Shown here one piece after another: positions 7,380 through 15,087 of a stretch of DNA of 64,000 nucleotides. Under the pieces are notes generated by a model. That model made no database searches, had not been told where the DNA came from, and worked only from the letters and a program-made list of their open reading frames with translations. The stretch spans positions 1 to 64,000 of the forward strand of contig JAFQPI010000024.1 in assembly GCA_017411805.1 (NCBI GenBank), written 5' to 3'. Position numbers and translations under genes: made by a program. Source of the stretch: Clostridia bacterium. GTDB taxonomy: Bacteria > Bacillota > Clostridia > Oscillospirales > CAG-272. Every line of letters begins with the position of its first letter. Positions within the stretch are counted from its first letter, which is position 1.

Positions 7380-7470
7380 TAGCCTTTTTGACTTTTTTTA
7401 TGTTTTTTTGCAAAAAATATGTCTTTTTTCTCTGAATGCGATTCTGTCCGCATGAACTTTGATGATTCTA

Positions 7471-7504
7471 AAAGCCGAGTACCGCTTTTTTGATACTCGG
7501 CTTT
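7471..7504. terminator. Terminator of the RyR/TrkA operon
   Basis: AAAGCCGAGTA and TACTCGGCTTT form an 11-bp stem with a 12-base loop, 22 bases after the stop codon of the 768-residue gene. The minus strand continues with TTTTAGAATC. Confidence 0.85.
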
Positions 7505-7526
7505 ATGTAACTATCAGGTGGCTTCA

Positions 7527-9833
7527 TCAAATATCCTTGATGCAATCTGCCACCGTCAGCATATCAACAGGAACAAGATCATAATGAAGCTTACATTTTT
7601 TGTCCGTAATGCCGGAGCGAAGGAAGCCCTCGGTTCTCATATAAGCGTTCCATCTCACGTGCTCGATACTCGCAAAGTACTTTGCTTTCTTAAAGTACTC
7701 CTGCATATCAAAAGTCTTTTCGTTCGCACATACGATATGCTCCTCAACGAATTTGTCAATATCCCGCTTCATCTCCTCGCTCTGAGAGGAGTACTCAAAA
7801 GAGTGGACGATCCGTCTCTTCTCTTCTTCATTCTTACCTTTGGTTTTCAATGAAATGATACAATCATAAATGGCTCTCATAGCCTTGGTCTTGTCTGTAT
7901 CCCTATTGACTTCGTCAAGAAGTGCCTCGTAGCCCTCGATATATGCTTCAGTATCTGAAAGCATGGGGAGCTCGATCTTTATCTTACGTTTGGGATCGGA
8001 CAGCAACCCGAGCACAGCGGCTCTTTCCTCAACGGTAAGCTTTCGGTAATAAATATACGCAATCTTCGAATACAATGCGTCAGCAAAGCTCTTCATCTCT
8101 TCGGCAAGCTTTTTGACGCTTTCGTTATCATTCATCTGCTCGAAAACAGATCTGCGTATCGACACATCAGATTCGGGCAGAGAAGAATCTTTGGAATGAT
8201 AGAAAGAGAACGCCGCCACGTCGCCTTTATATTCAATTATCCTTCTGCGCAGTAATCTGTGAAGCGCACCGGCAAGCGAAGAGCAATAATTGTAATCACT
8301 CATATAGTAATTATTCTCCGCCTCTGCGCTGTTATCCCAGCGCATATGTACCTCCAAGCCTTTTTTGATAAGCTCGGAATCGATTACCGTTTTTTCGGAA
8401 TAAAATTCATCAAGATCTCCGATAAATTTGATCTTTCCGTCCGCCCAAACCGAGTTCAGGCGTTTTTTTAGCGACGAATCATATACAACCGTTTCAATGT
8501 CCGGAGTCCTGCCGTTTCTTGCCAATCTGTTGCGTATCTCTGTTGCGGCGGTAATATTCTGATTGTCGCTGCCGAGGCAGACGAAAACGTATGTGACGTC
8601 CTTGATATTTTCAAGCTCCGTAAAGAAGGTCTCTGTTCCGAAGACAGAGTTTTTTATGTTGAAGGTATATCTCATATCGCCCTCAACGTCCATGGGCTTA
8701 TTCAGCTCTATTGACGGGCACGAGGCTCTGAATATCGACTCTATCTCGCCGCGCTGATCAAATGCCGTGATATTGATGCGATATCCGGGTATCTGACAAT
8801 ACCAAAGCATCGCCTTTATGACCTCGAGACCGTATTTGCCCAAGCCAACTACGGCAACCGATATTTCGCGCGTGCCGTCCTCAAGCAGGTTGGCGTTTTC
8901 AAACAAGCTTATTCCTTTGTCATTGAGATTATGGTATACAAGAGCTCTTATATCATTGACTCTGATAACCTTGATCGCAAGCTCGCTTTTTTCTTCATTT
9001 GTATAGGAATCCAAAAAGCACTTACATTCTATGTCATTGGAAAAAACGTAGAGCCTTACGTTCGGCTTTTTTCCGTATTCGTTAATGATGCTTTCCGCAT
9101 GGTAGACCTTTGCTTCCTCAGCGTCCGAAACAAGATAAAAGCTTACCTTCCTGAATGAAAATCTATTCAGATACTTGATCGATACCAGATCCCTTGAGAA
9201 AAGCACCGCGCCCATTTCCTTAGCTTGCTCGATAAGATCAATACTATCCTCGCTCCTCATCTTCAATACGTCGGTAAAAACAACAAGCGACGCGGGAATG
9301 AATCTGACCTTTCGGGATCTTTCGTCATTTTCCATTATACTCTTCGCCAAAGCCAAAGTACGCTCGTTCAATTCCGAAAAAACGTGCGTATGCTTCCAGA
9401 ATGAGAAGAGATACCTGCGGTATGCCGCAGCGTTCTTAAAGAATGAAAGGATCACTCCGAACGAAAGAAGGGGCGCAAAGGCATATAAAAACGCACCAAA
9501 TCCCGTATACAGAGTCTGAACAGTGGCATCCAGATGCGCAACGCTTTCGACAATGTCCATATATCCTCCGTCAAAGGCAAAAAGTCTTATCGAATGCTGG
9601 ATCGATATAAGTATTGCCTTGAGAAACTGAATAGCAGTTACAGAATCCGAAAGCTTTTCCAGATAGATCGGACAGAGGAATACCACGGCAGAAACGAAAG
9701 TTCCCAGAATCATCATTCGATTGGGAGTCAGGATCCTCTTTCTTTTGTATCTCAGCTTGCTTACCACAAAGGCGTCAAAAAGAGTAATTAGCATGATCAC
9801 AGCGGAAATCCCCCACCATATATACCAATACAT
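7527..9833 (-). CDS. Membrane protein with Rossmann/TrkA-N-like regions and RyR-like C-terminus
   Basis: A 768-residue protein. I place the start at the ATG at 9833, 7 bases after GGAGG; a TTG two codons earlier is too close to that site. Three to four hydrophobic segments lie at about 2-24, 39-58, 65-85 and 108-132. No TVGYG-type potassium selectivity filter is present. Residues about 147-310 and 323-460 look like two Rossmann-type regulatory domains; the second has the clear dinucleotide motif VVGLGKYG (328-335), as in TrkA-N/RCK proteins. The last 60 residues (HVRWNAYMRTEGF...LHYDLVPVDML) resemble a ryanodine-receptor RyR repeat. It is probably a membrane sensor or ion-flux regulator responding to a nucleotide ligand. 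It is the last gene of a six-gene operon, 15 bases after the stand-alone RyR gene. Function is inferred from domains. Confidence 0.7.
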   Translation of the reverse strand: MYWYIWWGISAVIMLITLFDAFVVSKLRYKRKRILTPNRMMILGTFVSAVVFLCPIYLEKLSDSVTAIQFLKAILISIQHSIRLFAFDGGYMDIVESVAHLDATVQTLYTGFGAFLYAFAPLLSFGVILSFFKNAAAYRRYLFSFWKHTHVFSELNERTLALAKSIMENDERSRKVRFIPASLVVFTDVLKMRSEDSIDLIEQAKEMGAVLFSRDLVSIKYLNRFSFRKVSFYLVSDAEEAKVYHAESIINEYGKKPNVRLYVFSNDIECKCFLDSYTNEEKSELAIKVIRVNDIRALVYHNLNDKGISLFENANLLEDGTREISVAVVGLGKYGLEVIKAMLWYCQIPGYRINITAFDQRGEIESIFRASCPSIELNKPMDVEGDMRYTFNIKNSVFGTETFFTELENIKDVTYVFVCLGSDNQNITAATEIRNRLARNGRTPDIETVVYDSSLKKRLNSVWADGKIKFIGDLDEFYSEKTVIDSELIKKGLEVHMRWDNSAEAENNYYMSDYNYCSSLAGALHRLLRRRIIEYKGDVAAFSFYHSKDSSLPESDVSIRRSVFEQMNDNESVKKLAEEMKSFADALYSKIAYIYYRKLTVEERAAVLGLLSDPKRKIKIELPMLSDTEAYIEGYEALLDEVNRDTDKTKAMRAIYDCIISLKTKGKNEEEKRRIVHSFEYSSQSEEMKRDIDKFVEEHIVCANEKTFDMQEYFKKAKYFASIEHVRWNAYMRTEGFLRSGITDKKCKLHYDLVPVDMLTVADCIKDI

Positions 9834-9848
9834 GATCAATCCTCCGTT

Positions 9849-10130
9849 TTATTCCTTGGTTATTTTATATCCGAGCTTTATTATGAGCTTCAGCGTTTCA
9901 AGCGACGTATTTCTGTCGTAATCCTTCTCAGACTCGGGAAGCTCTTCATACGGGACAAGGCAGGGATGATGCTTTTTTTCGTCATCTCTTCGCTCGCCGT
10001 AAGACCAGCCCTCGCGGATCCTGCTTTCAGACCAAACCTCATGGGTATTCCTTGCAAGTGCCTCGCAAAGCTCCATAATATCTTCGCTGAGGACAACGTC
10101 CTTTGTATCTATGGGATCGGGCTTATACAT
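9849..10130 (-). CDS. Stand-alone RyR (ryanodine receptor) domain protein
   Basis: A 93-residue protein that is almost entirely one RyR domain. Residues 25-90 show the family pattern: N-T-H-E-V-W-S, R-I-x-E-G-W-S-Y-G, then H-P-C-L-V-P-Y-E-E-L-P-E-S-E-K-D-Y-D-R, and G-Y-K-I at the end. In animal ryanodine and IP3-type channels RyR repeats are structural modules. Bacterial versions are known but their ligand is not firmly established. GAAGGAAGGAA precedes the ATG. It sits 20 bases after the PatB-like gene and directly before the large membrane protein that itself ends in an RyR-like segment, so the two products probably interact or sense the same ligand. Confidence 0.85.
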   Translation of the reverse strand: MYKPDPIDTKDVVLSEDIMELCEALARNTHEVWSESRIREGWSYGERRDDEKKHHPCLVPYEELPESEKDYDRNTSLETLKLIIKLGYKITKE

Positions 10131-10150
10131 AATTTATTCCTTCCTTCGGT

Positions 10151-11356
10151 TTATTTGTTAAACACGTACTTATCCATCCGCGCAAATGCCTCTTTGACAC
10201 GTGAAAGAGGAAGCGCGAGGTTCAAGCGGATATGCTCCGTTCCTCCGTGCTGTCTGCCGTCCTGCCAAGCCACGCCGACGTCCCAACCCGCGCGCAACAG
10301 CTCATCGAGCGTCATACCGCGCGAGACAAGCCATCCGGAGCAATCCATGAAAACCATATAAGTTCCCTCAGGACGCGCGGCGGATACTCCCTTGAAATGC
10401 TCGTTTATATAATCGCAGGCAAAATTGACATTTTCGGTAATTGTCGCGCGAAGCTCATCGACCCACTCATAGCCCTCGGGCTTATACGCCCCGATAAGGG
10501 CATACATCGAAAGCATATTCATCGAATTATAATGCGAAAGCGAGGATTCCTTTTCAACGCGATCACGCAGACGCTTATTGTAAATTATATGATACGATCC
10601 GATAAGTCCCGCAAGATTGAAGGTCTTAGAAGGAGCATAGAGCGCAACGGTTCTGTTTTTTGCATCCTCGCTGACAGATTGAGTAGGTATATGCTTATGG
10701 CCCTCAAGAATGATATCCGACCATATCTCGTCGGATACAACGTTGACGTCGTGCTTTCTGTAGATCTCCATAGCCCTCTCGATTTCCCAACGCTCCCAGA
10801 CGCGCCCTGTTGGGTTGTGAGGCGAGCAGAACAATGCGGCATGAATTTTATTGTCAATGATCTTTCGCTCCATATCGTCGAAATTCATGCGCCACACGCC
10901 GTCCTCATCACGATAAAGCGGAGAGAGCACGATATTGTATCCGTTATCCTTAAGAGATCCGGAGAATCCCATATAGATAGGTCCGTGAACCAAAATGCTG
11001 TCGCCGCGCGAGCAGAACGTATTCATAGCGGATATCATGCCGCCGAGAACTCCGTTTTCGTAGCCTATATGCTCCGGCATGAGGTCGCTGACACCGTTGC
11101 GGATAGATTGCCACTTGATAATCGAATCGTAATATTCATCTCGCGGCTCAAAATATCCGAACGCGGGGTGTGATATACGCTCGCTTATTGCCTCGCAGAT
11201 CGTTGGAACAGTCGGGAAGTTCATATCGGCGACCCACATCGGGATCACGTCAAAGCCCTCCTTAGGCAGTCCGGGCGACCAGCTTCCGCCAAGCTCGTCC
11301 ACGGCGAGCGCGTCTCGTCCGCGCCTGTCCATCAAGGATTCAAAATCGTATTTCAT
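10151..11356 (-). CDS. PatB/MalY-type PLP-dependent C-S lyase (class I/II aminotransferase fold)
   Basis: A 401-residue fold-type I PLP enzyme. It has the MalY/PatB opening (PMWVADMNFPTVPTI, 39-53), the substrate-phosphate region SPHNPTGRVW (178-187), SDEIWSDI (208-215) with the PLP-ring Asp, and the Schiff-base lysine in APSKTFNLAGL (Lys244). PatB-type enzymes cleave cystathionine or cysteine-S-conjugates to ammonia, pyruvate and a thiol; some MalY members also have a regulatory role. It lies in the middle of the sensor/RyR operon, 24 bases after the YwaF-like gene. A metabolic enzyme in that setting is unexpected and may supply or remove the sensed compound. The exact substrate cannot be told. 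Confidence 0.88.
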   Translation of the reverse strand: MKYDFESLMDRRGRDALAVDELGGSWSPGLPKEGFDVIPMWVADMNFPTVPTICEAISERISHPAFGYFEPRDEYYDSIIKWQSIRNGVSDLMPEHIGYENGVLGGMISAMNTFCSRGDSILVHGPIYMGFSGSLKDNGYNIVLSPLYRDEDGVWRMNFDDMERKIIDNKIHAALFCSPHNPTGRVWERWEIERAMEIYRKHDVNVVSDEIWSDIILEGHKHIPTQSVSEDAKNRTVALYAPSKTFNLAGLIGSYHIIYNKRLRDRVEKESSLSHYNSMNMLSMYALIGAYKPEGYEWVDELRATITENVNFACDYINEHFKGVSAARPEGTYMVFMDCSGWLVSRGMTLDELLRAGWDVGVAWQDGRQHGGTEHIRLNLALPLSRVKEAFARMDKYVFNK

Positions 11357-11380
11357 GGTATCTCCTTTAGTTTTTCGGAA

Positions 11381-12163
11381 TTACCCGATCTTCTTCTTTT
11401 TTGTTCTTCCAATGCAGGCAAGCCTGAATATAACGCCGGCTGCCGCCGAGGTTATGGGAATATAGATCACCGTGCTTGCCGCCCAACCGTATTTCTGCGC
11501 AATATTGCTGAATACGATTATCGGCGAGAGGTTGGGTCCGACGAAGAACATATTCGCCTCCGCCCCCACCGTTATACCGATCAGGGTGTTGATTATAAAT
11601 GCCGCGAAGCAAAGCAGAACAAAAAGCTTCACAACGTCAAAATAGTCCTGTTTGCTTCTTCCCGCGCGGTGCGAGAATACTATGTAAAAGCTCAGGAAAA
11701 CAAGAGAGTAATGCCAAGCGATCGCATGCACCGTCAGCGGCACCTGATCCAGAAAGACGCCCGACGGCTCCAATACGCCCGCGAATCCTCCAAGCATATT
11801 GAAGCACATCATAAAGCCGTACACCGCACGCTTGACCCGTTCGTTTTTGCAAAATACCGCAAGCGGGCAAAGATACATAGGCATTGAGCACATCTGGAAG
11901 GGGAATTCACCCCAAGAGATCGCATTATTCTCGACGACGTAAAATAAGAAGAGTTGCTTGAATATTTCGCTCGCGATAAGCACGCCCGAAAAACACAAAA
12001 GCAATATTTTATTCTTCTTTTCATCAAAATTGCGGCAGAGCCACGCAAGCGAGACAGCAAGCGTCATACCGAGGACGATAAGCGTTATATGGAAAACGCC
12101 GTAAGCAGGCGGAGGGGACATCTCTGCCGCCATCTTGTGCATAAGCTTTTCAATAAAATTCAT
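11381..12163 (-). CDS. YwaF/TIGR02206-type integral membrane protein
   Basis: A 260-residue, very hydrophobic protein with about seven predicted spans (roughly 22-40, 52-75, 85-105, 112-130, 143-165, 175-200 and 225-248). It has family-type features: HITL in the first span, WGEFPFQMCSMPMYLCPLAVF, and the HAIAWHYSLVF segment with paired His. This matches the TIGR02206/YwaF group, whose biochemical role is unknown. Its ATG overlaps the stop of the histidine kinase gene (TAATG), showing translational coupling. Confidence 0.8.
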   Translation of the reverse strand: MNFIEKLMHKMAAEMSPPPAYGVFHITLIVLGMTLAVSLAWLCRNFDEKKNKILLLCFSGVLIASEIFKQLFLFYVVENNAISWGEFPFQMCSMPMYLCPLAVFCKNERVKRAVYGFMMCFNMLGGFAGVLEPSGVFLDQVPLTVHAIAWHYSLVFLSFYIVFSHRAGRSKQDYFDVVKLFVLLCFAAFIINTLIGITVGAEANMFFVGPNLSPIIVFSNIAQKYGWAASTVIYIPITSAAAGVIFRLACIGRTKKKKIG

Positions 12164-14154
12164 TATGCTTCTCCGTTTTTAACCTTCGGAAAAGACAGCG
12201 TGACCTTGAAAAGATCGCCGTCAAGCGTGATGCGGAAGCTTCCTCCCTGCAATTCCGTAAGGCTTTTTGCAATTGACAGTCCCAGACCGTTTCCCTCTGT
12301 ATTTCTCGATTTATCGCCTCTGACGAAGCGTTCGGTAAGTTCGTTTACATCAACAGCGAGAGCCTCGCGCGAAATATTCTTAAAGATGAATACCGCATCC
12401 TCCCCGATATCCTCAAGGCTTACGTATACTCTCGTGCCGGTAAGCGCATACTTACGCGCATTTCCCATCAGATTGTCGAACACGCGCCAAATTCTTCTTC
12501 CGTCAGCCATGATCTTGACCTCGTTTTTCGGCAGCGAACAGACAAGCTCAAGCCCTACGTCGGAAAGCCTTTGATCATACTCTCCCGATAGCTGAGAGAT
12601 CAGAACTCCCGCATCGCATTCGCTGAGTTCGATCTCTATATTTCCGCTTGATGCCTTGGAAGCCTCAACAAGATCCTCAATAAGCCTTTTCATTCTCTCA
12701 GACTGATTATGAAGTACCGAGGCATATTCCTTGATATTGGCATTGTCGCATTCCTCGCGGCAGATAAGATCGGAATAATTGATAATTGAGGTAAGAGGCG
12801 TTTTGATGTCGTGCGAGACGTTTGTAATAAGCTCGGTCTTCATACGCTCGCTTCTGAGCCTTTCCTCAACGGCATTGTTGAGGCCCTCTCCTATGCGGTT
12901 AAGATCCTCGCCGTGCGCTTTGAGATCGAGTATAAGCGGCTTGACGTCGACCTTATAATCAAGATCTCCGTCCGCTATCCTTTTTCCGCCCAGCTTAAGA
13001 CGGCTGAGCATTATTGCAATATAAGCCACGGCAACGCAAGCTATAAGCTTACCTACCAGCCACCAGATCAAGAGGTTGTCCGGTTCGTCCTGAGTAAAAG
13101 CAATTACGACAAACTCGATCGCAGTCACCGCGATCATCAGGATCACTGTTTTCCATATCAGAGGTATGGAAACTACCAGAGTACGGATACATCTTCCGAG
13201 AAAGCAGATCCCGCGCCACGTCAGAGCTGCCAAGCGGTACAGAATTGTATTCTTTACCACGCTTCCGAGCTTCAGACGCAATGATAAGCTCATAAGCCAG
13301 AACAGGCTCGCAATTACCACCGCCACAAACCATATAACGGAAAATACGACCGTAGCTATAGAACTCCCGATACCGTCAACCGCGGCAAGTCCAAGTAAAA
13401 CTATTGCGGCATATGCTGCCGTGGGTATCTCAAAGGGAATTTTCGTCAGCATCGAAGGGCTGACTCCTTGAGTTCCGCTTCTTCTTCCCGCGGCAACCAT
13501 CAGAAAAGCAATACAGATTATTGCCGTCAGTAAAGCCAAAGCCCCCAGCGGATATACCCAGAATCTGAAGGTATACAAAACGTCGATAAGCAGACCGTAC
13601 CAGAAATAATCGTCCGTCTCGGTAAGTTCGGAGGATATACCGAGAGTAACTGAATATACCGATTCCGGCGGATATTCGTCATGATCATTATCGCTGCCTA
13701 TCGAGCGGAAGAGCTCAATATCGCCCTCGTCGTTGTATTCAATATACCAATAGAAGGTGTAGACAAATCTTTCATCGACCTTTGCCCGATTTCTTTCATA
13801 CCTCGGATAATCGGGATTCGCGCTTTCCGAGACGACCATTCCGATATTGGAATATTTTATAAAATCGTCGGCGTTGTTTTCTCCGTAATCGGAGCTTGAC
13901 AGAAGAAGTATCAGATTATAGCAGTCGTTATACGCCGATTTCGAATAAATATCGTCTTTATTCGCATCCTTACTTGATTGGTATACGTTCGCCTTGAACA
14001 TCGTCACGACACCAACCACAGCAAGACCGATCAAGCAAATCATGACCACGGCAACTATAAATGCCGATACCTTGAGCGCCGTACTATGACTCAACCGAAA
14101 ACGATTGGTTTTATCCTTCCGCCTTCCTTGCGCGGCAGGAGAATTCTCCTTCAT
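12163..14154 (-). CDS. Multi-pass membrane sensor histidine kinase
   Basis: A 663-residue kinase. The start at 14154 overlaps the response-regulator stop (TAATG) and has AAGGGAG 7 bases upstream. A first span (about 28-52) is followed by an extracytoplasmic region of about 140 residues, then five or six further spans (about 195-385). HAMP-like residues 390-430 lead to the HisKA H-box NVSHDIKTPL with His448, and then the N-box (NLMGNARKYA) and the G-box (GNGLGLSIAK). It autophosphorylates on His448 and passes phosphate to the adjacent OmpR-type regulator. The large membrane block suggests sensing within or at the membrane. Confidence 0.92.
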   Translation of the reverse strand: MKENSPAAQGRRKDKTNRFRLSHSTALKVSAFIVAVVMICLIGLAVVGVVTMFKANVYQSSKDANKDDIYSKSAYNDCYNLILLLSSSDYGENNADDFIKYSNIGMVVSESANPDYPRYERNRAKVDERFVYTFYWYIEYNDEGDIELFRSIGSDNDHDEYPPESVYSVTLGISSELTETDDYFWYGLLIDVLYTFRFWVYPLGALALLTAIICIAFLMVAAGRRSGTQGVSPSMLTKIPFEIPTAAYAAIVLLGLAAVDGIGSSIATVVFSVIWFVAVVIASLFWLMSLSLRLKLGSVVKNTILYRLAALTWRGICFLGRCIRTLVVSIPLIWKTVILMIAVTAIEFVVIAFTQDEPDNLLIWWLVGKLIACVAVAYIAIMLSRLKLGGKRIADGDLDYKVDVKPLILDLKAHGEDLNRIGEGLNNAVEERLRSERMKTELITNVSHDIKTPLTSIINYSDLICREECDNANIKEYASVLHNQSERMKRLIEDLVEASKASSGNIEIELSECDAGVLISQLSGEYDQRLSDVGLELVCSLPKNEVKIMADGRRIWRVFDNLMGNARKYALTGTRVYVSLEDIGEDAVFIFKNISREALAVDVNELTERFVRGDKSRNTEGNGLGLSIAKSLTELQGGSFRITLDGDLFKVTLSFPKVKNGEA

Positions 14155-14849
14155 TATCTTGCTCCCTTCTCGATCTTGTATCCCTGTCCCCAAACCACCT
14201 TGAGATATCTGGGCTCGGCGGGATTTATCTCGATCTTCTCACGCAGATGTCTTATGTGGACCGCCACGGTATTGTCACCCGTAAGCGCGCTTTCCTTCCA
14301 GACCATCGTATATATCTCGCTCGGAGAAAAAACCTTCCCGGGATTCGACATCAGAAGCTTGAGAATGTCATATTCCTTCGGCGTCAAAGCTACCTCCTCG
14401 CCGTCAAGCAGGAATCTTTTTTCTCTGTTGTCGATCTCAAGCCCTCCGATCGTGATACGGTCCTCTGTCTTTGACGATCCTCCGAGAGTAAAATATCTTC
14501 GAAGCTGTGAGCGAACTCTTGCTGAGACCTCAACCGGATTGAAGGGCTTGGTTATGTAATCATCCGCACCTATATTCAGCCCGAGGATCTTATCGCTGTC
14601 CTCGCTCTTTGCGGAAAGAAAGATGATCGGCACGTTGCTGGTCTCGCGGATCTTGACAGCAGTGGATATTCCGTCCATGACCGGCATCATTATATCAAGA
14701 ATGATCAAATGGATCTCTTCCCTCTCAAGTATGCGAAGTGCCTCACGTCCATTTTCCGCCGTAAAGAAATTCAGATCGGGAGAAGCAAGGTATATTTTCA
14801 GCGCGGATACGATATCCGCCTCGTCATCGCAAATTAAAATATTATACAT
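14154..14849 (-). CDS. OmpR/PhoB-family response regulator
   Basis: A 231-residue regulator starting at the ATG at 14849, behind GGAG; an ATG further upstream lacks a site. The receiver domain (1-120) has the acidic pair Asp8/Asp9, phospho-acceptor Asp52 (LDIMMP) and Lys101 (TKPF). The C-terminal winged helix (about 130-230) has the usual L.L...E..LL..L and V.VHIRHLREKI. It is the first gene of the operon that continues through the kinase, YwaF-like, PatB-like and two RyR-type genes, so it may autoregulate that set. Confidence 0.95.
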   Translation of the reverse strand: MYNILICDDEADIVSALKIYLASPDLNFFTAENGREALRILEREEIHLIILDIMMPVMDGISTAVKIRETSNVPIIFLSAKSEDSDKILGLNIGADDYITKPFNPVEVSARVRSQLRRYFTLGGSSKTEDRITIGGLEIDNREKRFLLDGEEVALTPKEYDILKLLMSNPGKVFSPSEIYTMVWKESALTGDNTVAVHIRHLREKIEINPAEPRYLKVVWGQGYKIEKGAR

Positions 14850-14877
14850 TTCGGTACTCCTGCTTTTTATTAAATAC

Positions 14878-14906
14878 ATTATATCACATTTTTTATGAAA
14901 AAGAAA
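14878..14906 (-). promoter_or_regulatory. Extended -10 promoter of the two-component/RyR operon
   Basis: On the minus strand TGATATAAT, a TATAAT box with the extended TGn, at 14878-14886. A poor -35 (TTTCTT) lies 17 bases upstream. A weak -35 fits a promoter that needs an activator such as the regulator it precedes. Confidence 0.6.
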
Positions 14907-14981
14907 TAGCAAAATCAATTAAGATTTGTTTAAATGAAGTTTTTTTGCGATTAATTGCCTTACTTTCAATTTCCAAACATA

Positions 14982-15019
14982 AACCGAGATGCAACGAAAC
15001 ACTTCGGTACATCTCGGTT
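14982..15019 (-). terminator. Terminator after the SGNH lipoprotein gene
   Basis: AACCGAGATG and CATCTCGGTT make a 10-bp stem with an 18-base loop between the lipoprotein stop and the next promoter. The minus strand continues GTTTATGTTT. Confidence 0.75.
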
Positions 15020-15087
15020 TTCTTATTCGGTTTTAATTATACAAGCACAACTGAAACGGAGCGGTAAACGCTACCGATACCCTGCTC

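Noticed and set aside
7527..9833. Calling the large membrane protein a potassium channel
   Set aside because: No TVGYG or similar selectivity filter is present, and the spans do not form a pore-loop pattern.
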